This document shows, piece by piece, positions 57,223-64,000 of a stretch of DNA of 64,000 nt (positions within the stretch are counted from its first letter, which is position 1; every line of letters begins with the position of its first letter). The notes below the pieces were generated by a model. It did no database searches and was not told where the DNA came from. It worked only from the letters and a program-made list of their open reading frames with translations. The stretch is taken from positions 1 to 64,000 of the forward strand of contig NZ_BCUA01000005.1 of assembly GCF_001591045.1 (NCBI RefSeq). The letters run 5' to 3'. The stretch comes from Sphingopyxis granuli NBRC 100800. Its GTDB lineage: Bacteria; Pseudomonadota; Alphaproteobacteria; Sphingomonadales; Sphingomonadaceae. A program made the position numbers and the translations under genes.

Positions 57223-60200
57223 CCCGGACCGCCGCCGACATCTTCGCCGCCATCGGGTCGGCGTCGGCGCCCCTGACGCTGGCGCGCGCCGCCGACGGAT
57301 TCCTGCCGCTACTGCTCGCCGATCTGGCGCGGGCGAGCGACAAGAGGCTGCTTTACGTCGCGACCGACGATGCGGCGATGCAGGCGATCGCCGACGCCGC
57401 GCCCTTCTTCGCGCCCGACCTGGTCGTCCACCGCTTTCCGGCGTGGGACTGCCTGCCTTATGACCGCGCCGGGCCGTCGATGCGCGTCAGCGCCGACCGG
57501 CTGGCGACGCTGTCGGCACTACAGGCGCCCCCCAGGCGCGGCGAGCTGATCCTGACCACCGTCGCCGCGATCACCCAGCGCACGCTGACCCCGTTCCGTA
57601 TCCGCCAGCTCGCGACGACGCTCGCGGCCGGACAGCGGATCGACCGCGACGCGCTCGCCGAACTGCTGGTCGCCAGCGGCTTCAACCGCGTCGATACCGT
57701 CACCGACCAGGGCGAGTTCGCGGTGCGCGGCGGCATCGTCGACCTGTTCCCGGCGGGCGAGGATGCCGGATTGCGCGTCGATTTCTTCGGCGACGAGATC
57801 GAGAGCATCCGCCGCTTCGACCCCGCCGACCAGCGCAGCCTGGGCCCCGCCAAGGCGCTGCAACTGCTCCCGGCCGCTGAAACCCTGCTCGACGAGGCAA
57901 CGATCAAGCGCTTCCGCACCCGCTATCGCGAGATATTCGGGGCGCAGGCGACCGGCGACCCGCTCTATCAGGCGGTGAGCGAGGGGCGGCGGCAGGCGGG
58001 AATGGATCATTGGCTGCCGCTGTTCGAGGAACGGCTGGCGACGCTGTTCGATCATATCGACCCGGCGACCCCGGTGCTGCGCGGCCACCGCACCGATGCG
58101 ACAGCCGAGACGCGCTTCGACGCGATCCGCGACTATCACGCGAACCGCGTCGCCGCCGAGCAGGAGCAGGCGGGCAGCTATCGCCCGCTCGCCCCCGAAG
58201 CGCTCTACTTGACCGAGGCCGAGTGGACCGAGGCGGAGGCGGCGCGCCCTATCCATGTCGTCACCCCGTTCGCCATTCCCGAGGCACCGACGGTTCTCGA
58301 CCTCGAAAGCTTCGCGGCGCGCGATTTCACGCCCGAGCGCACCGCCGACCTCAATGTCTACGACAAGGTGGCCGACCATCTGTCCGACGAACGGCGCAGA
58401 GGGCGGCGGACGATTATCGCCAGCTATTCGGCAGGCGCGCGGGATCGGCTGGCGGGGCTGCTCAAAGAGCATGGCGTCAGCGGGCTGGCGCAGGTCGATA
58501 CGTGGCAGGAAGCGCTGGGTTCAACGTCCGTTCGTGTCGAGCGAAGTCGAGACACCCCGCGGGATAGCGCCACGCCGAGAGGCGTCTCGACTTCGCTCGA
58601 CGCGAACGGGTTGGGAACGAATAATCCGGGGACAGACACCGTCGCCCTGATCGTGCTGCCCCTCGACCACGGCTTCGCGACCGACGCGATCAGCCTGCTG
58701 ACCGAACAGGACATCCTCGGCGAGCGACTGGTCCGGCGGCAGAAGCGGCGCAAGAGCGCCGACGCCTTCCTTGCCGAACTGGCGACGCTCAGCGTCGGCG
58801 ATCTCGTCGTCCACCTCGATCATGGCATCGGCCGCTACGAGGGGCTGACCTCGATCCCGGTCGGGAACAGCCCGCACGACTGCGTCGCGCTGACCTATGC
58901 GGGAGGCGACAAGCTTTACGTGCCGGTCGAGAATCTCGACGTCCTGTCGCGCTACGGCGGCGAGAGCGAGGGGGTCGCGCTCGACAGGCTGGGCGGCGAA
59001 GCGTGGCAGCGGCGCAAGGCGCGGATGAAGGAGCGCATCCGCGAGATCGCGGGCGAACTGCTCGCGACCGCGGCGCAGCGCGCGCTGCGGTCGGGCGAAA
59101 TGCTGGCGCAGGATGCCGCCTACCCCGCCTTCGCAGACCGCTTCCCCTATCAGGAAACCGACGACCAGGACCGCGCGATCGGTGACGTGCTCGCCGACAT
59201 GGCATCGGGGCGGCCGATGGACCGGCTGGTGTGCGGCGACGTCGGCTTCGGCAAGACCGAAGTGGCGCTGCGCGCCGCCTTCGTCGCGGCGATGGCGGGG
59301 GTGCAGGTCGCGGTCGTCTGCCCGACCACCCTGCTCGCGCGGCAGCACTACAGCAATTTCGTCGAGCGCTTCAAAGGCTTCCCGATCAACATCGGCCGTC
59401 TGTCGCGGCTGGTTCCGGCGGCCGAGGCCGCCAAGACGCGCGACGGGCTGGCGAGCGGGCAGATCGACATCGTGGTCGGCACCCATGCGGTCTTTGCGAA
59501 GGCGGTCGAGTTCCAGCGCCTCGGCCTCGTCGTCGTCGACGAGGAACAGCGCTTCGGCGTCGTCCACAAGGAGCGGCTGAAGCAGTTGAAGACCGACGTC
59601 CATGTGCTGACGCTGACCGCGACGCCGATCCCGCGCACGCTGCAGATGGCGATGTCGGGGCTGCGCGAACTGAGCGTCATCCAGACGCCGCCGGTCGATC
59701 GTCTCGCCGTGCGGACCTATGTCGCGCCGTGGGACCCGGTGGTGATCCGCGAGGCGCTGCTGCGCGAGCACGACCGCGGCGGGCAGAGCTTCTTCGTCAC
59801 CCCGCGCATCAAGGACCTGCCCGACATCGAGGAATTCCTGCGCACGCGGGTGCCCGAGGTCAAATATGTCGTCGCGCACGGCCAGATGGCGCCCGGAGAG
59901 GTCGAGGAGCGGATGAGCGCCTTCTATGACCGCAAATATGACGTGCTCGTCTCGACCACCATCGTCGAGAGCGGGCTCGACATTCCGAGCGCCAACACGC
60001 TAGTCGTCCACCGCGCCGACCGCTTCGGCCTCGCGCAGCTCTATCAGCTTCGCGGGCGGGTCGGGCGGTCGAAGACGCGCGCCTATGCCTATCTGACGAC
60101 GCCCGAGCATGGCGCGATCACCGACACCGCCGAAAAGCGCCTCAAGCTGCTCGGCGACCTCGACACGCTGGGCGCGGGCTTCCAGCTCGCGAGCCACGAT

Positions 60201-60806
60201 CTCGACATTCGCGGCGCGGGCAATCTGGTCGGCGACGAGCAGTCGGGGCACATCCGCGAGGTCGGGTTCGAACTTTATCAGTCGATGCTGGAGGAGGCGA
60301 TTCTCGTCGCCAAGGCGGAGGGCGCCGGCGTCGCGCCGCCGCGCGAGGCGCTGTCGCCGGTCATCACCATCGACGCGCCAATCCTGATTCCGGAGGATTA
60401 TGTCCCCGACCTGCCGCTGCGCATGGCGCTCTACCGCCGCCTCAACGAGGCCGGGGACCGCGCGGAACTCGACGCGTTCGCGGCCGAGATGATCGACCGC
60501 TTCGGCCCGCTGCCGCCCGAGACGGCGAACCTGATCCAGCTGATGGAAATCAAGGCGAACGCCAGGGCGGCGGGCATCGCCAAGCTCGACGTCGGCACCA
60601 AGGGCGCGCTGGTCGCCTTCCACGGCGACCAGTTCGCGAACGTGCCGGGCCTGATCGCCTATGTCGAACGGCTGAAGGGCCGCGCGCGTATCCGCCCCGA
60701 TAACCGATTGTCGGTCAGCGGCGAATGGAGCAGCGCCGGCGCGCGACTCAACGGCGCGCTCCAATTGTCGAAAGGCCTGGGGAAGCTGGCGAAGCAGGCG
60801 GGATAA
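57219..60806 (+). CDS. mfd: Transcription-repair coupling factor Mfd, with an in-frame repeat insertion
   Basis: 1195 residues, longer than the ~1150 usual. UvrB-homology part (about 1-400), RNA polymerase interaction domain (about 485-560, GDLVVHLDHGIGRYEGLTSIPV), helicase domain (GDVGFGKTEVALRAAF near 670, VVDEEQRFGV, TATPIPRTLQMAMSGLREL, QLRGRVGRSKTRAYAYL) and C-terminal TRCF domain. It removes stalled RNA polymerase and recruits UvrA. Residues about 437-464 (VRVERSRDTPRDS ... GVSTSLDANG) are a translated family B palindrome at 58528-58609. The frame is kept open, so the protein is probably still made. ATG 57219 overlaps sdhE by four bases. Confidence 0.97.
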   Translation: MTRTAADIFAAIGSASAPLTLARAADGFLPLLLADLARASDKRLLYVATDDAAMQAIADAAPFFAPDLVVHRFPAWDCLPYDRAGPSMRVSADRLATLSALQAPPRRGELILTTVAAITQRTLTPFRIRQLATTLAAGQRIDRDALAELLVASGFNRVDTVTDQGEFAVRGGIVDLFPAGEDAGLRVDFFGDEIESIRRFDPADQRSLGPAKALQLLPAAETLLDEATIKRFRTRYREIFGAQATGDPLYQAVSEGRRQAGMDHWLPLFEERLATLFDHIDPATPVLRGHRTDATAETRFDAIRDYHANRVAAEQEQAGSYRPLAPEALYLTEAEWTEAEAARPIHVVTPFAIPEAPTVLDLESFAARDFTPERTADLNVYDKVADHLSDERRRGRRTIIASYSAGARDRLAGLLKEHGVSGLAQVDTWQEALGSTSVRVERSRDTPRDSATPRGVSTSLDANGLGTNNPGTDTVALIVLPLDHGFATDAISLLTEQDILGERLVRRQKRRKSADAFLAELATLSVGDLVVHLDHGIGRYEGLTSIPVGNSPHDCVALTYAGGDKLYVPVENLDVLSRYGGESEGVALDRLGGEAWQRRKARMKERIREIAGELLATAAQRALRSGEMLAQDAAYPAFADRFPYQETDDQDRAIGDVLADMASGRPMDRLVCGDVGFGKTEVALRAAFVAAMAGVQVAVVCPTTLLARQHYSNFVERFKGFPINIGRLSRLVPAAEAAKTRDGLASGQIDIVVGTHAVFAKAVEFQRLGLVVVDEEQRFGVVHKERLKQLKTDVHVLTLTATPIPRTLQMAMSGLRELSVIQTPPVDRLAVRTYVAPWDPVVIREALLREHDRGGQSFFVTPRIKDLPDIEEFLRTRVPEVKYVVAHGQMAPGEVEERMSAFYDRKYDVLVSTTIVESGLDIPSANTLVVHRADRFGLAQLYQLRGRVGRSKTRAYAYLTTPEHGAITDTAEKRLKLLGDLDTLGAGFQLASHDLDIRGAGNLVGDEQSGHIREVGFELYQSMLEEAILVAKAEGAGVAPPREALSPVITIDAPILIPEDYVPDLPLRMALYRRLNEAGDRAELDAFAAEMIDRFGPLPPETANLIQLMEIKANARAAGIAKLDVGTKGALVAFHGDQFANVPGLIAYVERLKGRARIRPDNRLSVSGEWSSAGARLNGALQLSKGLGKLAKQAG
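58528..58609. repeat. Family B palindromic repeat inside mfd
   Basis: CCGTTCGTGTCGAGCGAAGT ... ACTTCGCTCGACGCGAACGG: 82 bp, the same repeat as 46917-46995, lying wholly within the mfd reading frame without a stop. Its 28 codons give a low-complexity Arg/Ser-rich loop. Confidence 0.92.
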
Positions 60807-60810
60807 ATCC

Positions 60811-62007
60811 CTATTCCATCAACGCCAGCAGTTCGTCGCCCGGGACCGGCCCCGATTTCAGGAAGCCCTGCCACGTCGCCACGCCGATCTCCTTCAGCCG
60901 CGCGAGCTGGCTCTCGCTCTCGATCCCCTCGGCAACCACCAGCAGGCCGAGCGCGCGGGCAAGGTCGACGATCGCGCGCACGACGATGCGGTCGCGGTCG
61001 CTGCCGTCGATGGTGCGCGTGAAGCCGGCGTCGATCTTCAGATAGTCGATCGGCAGCCGCGCGAGCAGCGACAGGCTGGAATAGCCGGTGCCGAAATCGT
61101 CGATCGCGATCGCGCAGCCGAGCGAGCGGATCTGCGCGAGTTGCGCCGCCGCGCTTGTCGGATCGCTGAGCATCGCCTGTTCGGTGAGTTCGAGCGTCAG
61201 CCGGTCGGGATCGACGCGCGCCGCCTTGATCATCGCCGCCAGCCGGTCGGCAAACGCCGGGTCGCCGAGGTCGGCGGCGGTGATGTTGAGCGAGACGCGC
61301 AGCTTGCCGAGCGGCTTCGGCCAGCGCGCGACCTCGGCCAGCGCGACGCGGTGCGCATGTTCGGTCAACTCGCATTCGAGCCGCGCCGCGCGCGCCGCGG
61401 TGACGAGCGGCCCGGCGCCGAGCAGGCCGAGGTCGGGATGCCGCCAGCGCAGCAGCGCCTCGACCCCGACCATCGCGCCGCTCGCGACGTCATATTGCGG
61501 CTGATAGAAGATCGCCACCTCGCCGCGCGACAGCGCGGCCTTGACCATCGCGCCGTCGCGCGCCGACGCCGGCCGCGCGAGCTGCTCGGCCGCCATGCGT
61601 AGCTGATCGTCGATCGGCTCGTCGCGCGTGATCAGCGCCGCGGCGATGCGGATCGCCAGCCGCCCGTTGGGGTCGCCGACCATCGGCTCGGCGAGCGCGA
61701 CGTGAAGGGCCCGTTCCTGCGCATGCAGCGCGCCGAGCGACAGTGGCACCGCCGGTACGATCAGGAAGCGCGGGCCTTCGAGGCGCGCGACGAAGGAGCC
61801 GCGGCCGAACTCATCGCTGGCGAAGGTGTCGAGCCGCCGCGCCACCTCTTCGAGCAGGGCATCGCCCGTTTCGGTGCCCGCGCTGTGATTGATTCGCGCC
61901 AGCTGGTCGAGCTGGATCAGGATCACGCCCAGGTCGGCGCCGTGCCGCGCATGCAGGTCTTCAAGATGCCGAACGCTTGCCGCGTTCGTGTCGTTCAATC
62001 GATTCAT
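60811..62007 (-). CDS. EAL domain phosphodiesterase with degenerate GGDEF domain
   Basis: 398 residues. N-terminal GGDEF-like half (about 20-135) in which the signature is altered to ARLEGPRFLIV, so no cyclase activity is expected. The EAL half (about 150-398) keeps VGVEALLRW (EAL), ELTEQAM, AIDDFGTGYSSL (DDFG), YLKIDAGF and VVAEGIES, so c-di-GMP hydrolysis is likely. No signal peptide or membrane helix. Starts 57 bp from the divergent moaA and converges on mfd (4 bp apart). Confidence 0.93.
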   Translation of the reverse strand: MNRLNDTNAASVRHLEDLHARHGADLGVILIQLDQLARINHSAGTETGDALLEEVARRLDTFASDEFGRGSFVARLEGPRFLIVPAVPLSLGALHAQERALHVALAEPMVGDPNGRLAIRIAAALITRDEPIDDQLRMAAEQLARPASARDGAMVKAALSRGEVAIFYQPQYDVASGAMVGVEALLRWRHPDLGLLGAGPLVTAARAARLECELTEHAHRVALAEVARWPKPLGKLRVSLNITAADLGDPAFADRLAAMIKAARVDPDRLTLELTEQAMLSDPTSAAAQLAQIRSLGCAIAIDDFGTGYSSLSLLARLPIDYLKIDAGFTRTIDGSDRDRIVVRAIVDLARALGLLVVAEGIESESQLARLKEIGVATWQGFLKSGPVPGDELLALME

Positions 62008-62064
62008 GCCGGCCCCCTAGCAGGCTTTGCTTGCCAATCTCTTCCCATTTGCACCACAATAATC

Positions 62065-63075
62065 ATGATGACCGCAAATTCCGCCCCACCTGCCGCGTCG
62101 CTGGCCGACGGCCATGGCCGCCGGATCAGCTATCTGCGCCTGTCGGTGACCGACCGCTGCGATCTGCGCTGCCATTATTGCATGGCGGAGACGATGACCT
62201 TCCTTCCGCGTTCGGCGGTGCTGACGATCGAGGAAATGGGCGATCTCGCGGAACGATTCGTCGCGCGCGGCATCCGCCGCATCCGCCTGACCGGCGGCGA
62301 ACCGCTGGTGCGGCGCGGCATCGACATGCTCGCCGGGCGGCTCGGCGCACTGGTCGACGACGGCCTCGACGAACTGACCCTCACCACCAACGGCATGCGG
62401 CTCGCCGAGCATGCGGCGATGCTCGCAGCGGCGGGCGTGCGCCGCGTCAACGTCAGCCTCGACACGCTCGATGCGGCGGCCTTTCGCCATATCACCCGCG
62501 TCGGCGACCTCGCCGTCGCGCTGCGCGGCATCGCGGCGGCGCGCGCGGCGGGACTGTCAGTCAAGATCAACATGGTCGCGCTCGCCGGGCTCAACGAGGA
62601 CCAGCTCCTCCCGATGCTCGATTTCTGCGCCGCGAACGGCTGCGACCTGACGCTGATCGAAACGATGCCGCTCGGCGAGGTCGAGGCGGACCGCAGCGCC
62701 CATTTCATCCCGCTCCACCGCTTCGTCGCGCCGCTGCGCGCCGAGCGCGCGATCTGGCCGGTCGACAAACGCACTGGCGGCCCGGCGCGTTATTTCGCGG
62801 TCGAGGACAGCCCGGTGACGCTCGGCCTGATCACGCCGCTGAGCGACAATTTCTGTGCGACCTGCAACCGCATCCGCCTGACCGTCGAAGGGCGCATCTA
62901 CATGTGCCTGGGACGCGACGACCATGTCGACCTGCGCGCGGCGCTGCGCGACGGCGGGGACGTCGATGGGTTGATCGACACGGCATTGGCTGGCAAACCG
63001 CGCGCGCACGATTTTCGTATCGAACGGAAATCGGCGCCGGCGGTCGCGCGTCACATGAGTGCAACGGGCGGCTGA
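62065..63075 (+). CDS. moaA: GTP 3',8-cyclase MoaA (molybdenum cofactor synthesis)
   Basis: 336 residues. Radical-SAM motif C32-x3-C36-x2-C39 (CDLRCHYC), second cluster NFCATCNRIRLTVEGRIYMCLG in the C-terminal half, and the essential C-terminal Gly-Gly (SATGG). It makes 3',8-cyclo-GTP, which MoaC converts to cPMP. Start is ATG 62065 or the adjacent ATG 62068; no clear ribosome binding site. The open frame upstream to 61702 overlaps the EAL gene. Confidence 0.96.
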   Translation: MMTANSAPPAASLADGHGRRISYLRLSVTDRCDLRCHYCMAETMTFLPRSAVLTIEEMGDLAERFVARGIRRIRLTGGEPLVRRGIDMLAGRLGALVDDGLDELTLTTNGMRLAEHAAMLAAAGVRRVNVSLDTLDAAAFRHITRVGDLAVALRGIAAARAAGLSVKINMVALAGLNEDQLLPMLDFCAANGCDLTLIETMPLGEVEADRSAHFIPLHRFVAPLRAERAIWPVDKRTGGPARYFAVEDSPVTLGLITPLSDNFCATCNRIRLTVEGRIYMCLGRDDHVDLRAALRDGGDVDGLIDTALAGKPRAHDFRIERKSAPAVARHMSATGG

Positions 63076-63099
63076 CGCGGCGCCCTTCTGGGGGTAGTT

Positions 63100-63870
63100 A
63101 TGCAACGCAAGATCGCGCTCGTCGCGTCGAATGCGCCCGCGGGACAGGAGGCTGAGGCCGAACTGCGTCCGCTCTACGACTTCGTCGATCTCGCCGAGGC
63201 CGACCTGCTGATCGCGCTCGGCGGCGACGGCTTCCTGCTCCACATGCTGCACCAGCTTCTCGACCAGCGGCGCAGCCTGCCCGTCTTCGGGATGAACCGC
63301 GGGACGATCGGCTTCCTGATGAACGAGTTCCGCGTTGAAGGCCTGCTCGAGCGCATCGCCAGCGCGCGGCCCTTCCTGATCCACCCCCTGTCGGGCGACA
63401 TCACGACGATCAGCGGCGAACGGCATATCCTGCCCGCGATCAACGAAATTTCGCTGCTGCGCGAAACGCGCCAGGCGGCGAAGCTGGAGGTGGTGATCAA
63501 CGAGCGCACGATGCTGGAGGAACTGGCGTGCGACGGCGTCCTCGTCGCGACCCCCGCGGGTTCGACCGCGTACAATCTGTCCGCCAACGGCCCGATCCTG
63601 CCGCTCGAATCGGAAATGCTCGCGCTGACCCCGATCAGCCCCTTCCGCCCGCGGCGCTGGCGCGGCGCCCTGCTCCCCGAATCGGCGAGCATCCGCTTCA
63701 ATGTCCGCGAAGCAGCCAAACGCCCGGTCAGCGCCGTCGCCGACCAGCGCGAGATCCGCGACGTGAAGACCGTCCTCGTCACCACCGACCGGAGCCGGCC
63801 GCTGACGCTGCTGTTCGATCCCGATCAGGGGCTCGACGAGCGGATCGCGATGGAACAATTCATCGTTTGA
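63100..63870 (+). CDS. nadK: NAD kinase
   Basis: 256 residues. GGDG motif in IALGGDGFLLH near 41 and the second conserved region INEISLLRE with NxE, then TPAGSTAYNLSANGPI. It phosphorylates NAD to NADP. It lies 24 bp after moaA, probably cotranscribed. Short N terminus is typical of alphaproteobacterial NadK. The 109 bp after it hold no gene. Confidence 0.95.
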   Translation: MQRKIALVASNAPAGQEAEAELRPLYDFVDLAEADLLIALGGDGFLLHMLHQLLDQRRSLPVFGMNRGTIGFLMNEFRVEGLLERIASARPFLIHPLSGDITTISGERHILPAINEISLLRETRQAAKLEVVINERTMLEELACDGVLVATPAGSTAYNLSANGPILPLESEMLALTPISPFRPRRWRGALLPESASIRFNVREAAKRPVSAVADQREIRDVKTVLVTTDRSRPLTLLFDPDQGLDERIAMEQFIV

Positions 63871-63960
63871 GGCACGCTGGCTCCAGTGCAGGGCCAGCGG
63901 TACGAAATATACCGAATCCCCCTTGCAAAATGGCGCGGGCAACGGCAAAGGGGCCGCCTT

Positions 63961-63976
63961 GCCCGCCTTGGCGGGC
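63961..63976. terminator. Hairpin upstream of the tRNA
   Basis: GCCCGCC-TT-GGCGGGC, a 7-bp stem four bases before the tRNA start. It may end NAD kinase transcription; no U tract follows. Confidence 0.4.
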
Positions 63977-63979
63977 TGC

Positions 63980-64000
63980 TCCTCGGTAGCTCAGCGGTAG
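63980..64000 (+). tRNA. Partial tRNA, probably tRNA-Asn
   Basis: TCCTCGGTAGCTCAGCGGTA at the window edge is the 5' acceptor strand plus D arm of a tRNA. The start TCCTCGG fits bacterial tRNA-Asn(GTT). The anticodon is outside the window, so the identity is tentative. Confidence 0.75.

Overview
The window is chromosomal DNA of a high-GC alphaproteobacterium of the order Sphingomonadales, most like Sphingopyxis. Evidence: uniformly GC-rich coding with alphaproteobacterial families throughout; a circularly permuted two-piece tmRNA with tag ANDNEALALAA; an ECF41 sigma factor with its own promoter type; MucR; a TonB-dependent receptor behind Fur-type boxes; and many copies of the short palindromic repeats typical of sphingomonads. 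The organism is inferred from gene content and was not tested by a search.

Layout. 0-2.2 kb: ECF41 sigma factor/carboxymuconolactone decarboxylase cassette and a DoxX protein. 2.2-5.6 kb: iron/heme-type TonB receptor plus DUF6607 protein under Fur-like boxes. 6-12.7 kb: a long minus-strand housekeeping run (NifU-like, RutE-like, tsaB, rimI, mucR, fur, plsC, miaB, phoH). 12.7-16.6 kb: DUF429-like protein, tRNA-Thr, secreted M14 peptidase. 16.6-24 kb: TetR regulator divergent from an RND efflux operon, then an unknown membrane protein. 24-25.5 kb: CDF metal transporter divergent from a MerR regulator and YnfA. 25.6-29.4 kb: ssrA, mscL, the LemA/TPM cluster and a Nudix hydrolase. 29.4-35.8 kb: carA, an AT-richer unknown gene, carB, greA and rhomboid, all minus strand. 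36-40.8 kb: yqeY, a small DUF559 module bounded by 38-bp inverted repeats, dnaG and rpoD. 40.8-48.7 kb: repeat-rich intergenic DNA, PspC, MoxR ATPase, a soluble chemoreceptor-like protein, a VWA protein, and an Amj-type lipid II flippase with DUF817. 48.7-53.4 kb: M24 peptidase, NamZ-type muramidase and DOMON-like operon divergent from tyrS; PilZ. 53.4-64 kb: iron alcohol dehydrogenase, recG, sdhE-mfd, an EAL protein, moaA, NAD kinase and the start of a tRNA (probably Asn).

Most genes are core functions (translation, replication, transcription-coupled repair, pyrimidine and cofactor synthesis). The unusual features are small insertions into that core: (1) an AT-richer unknown gene spliced between carA and carB with stop/start overlaps on both sides; (2) the DUF559 module inside the yqeY-dnaG-rpoD macromolecular-synthesis cluster, whose right repeat supplies the apparent ribosome binding site of dnaG; (3) an 82-bp palindromic repeat inserted in frame within mfd, adding about 28 residues. 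At least five other palindrome families fill the intergenic gaps. No CRISPR array, transposase, integrase or prophage was seen.
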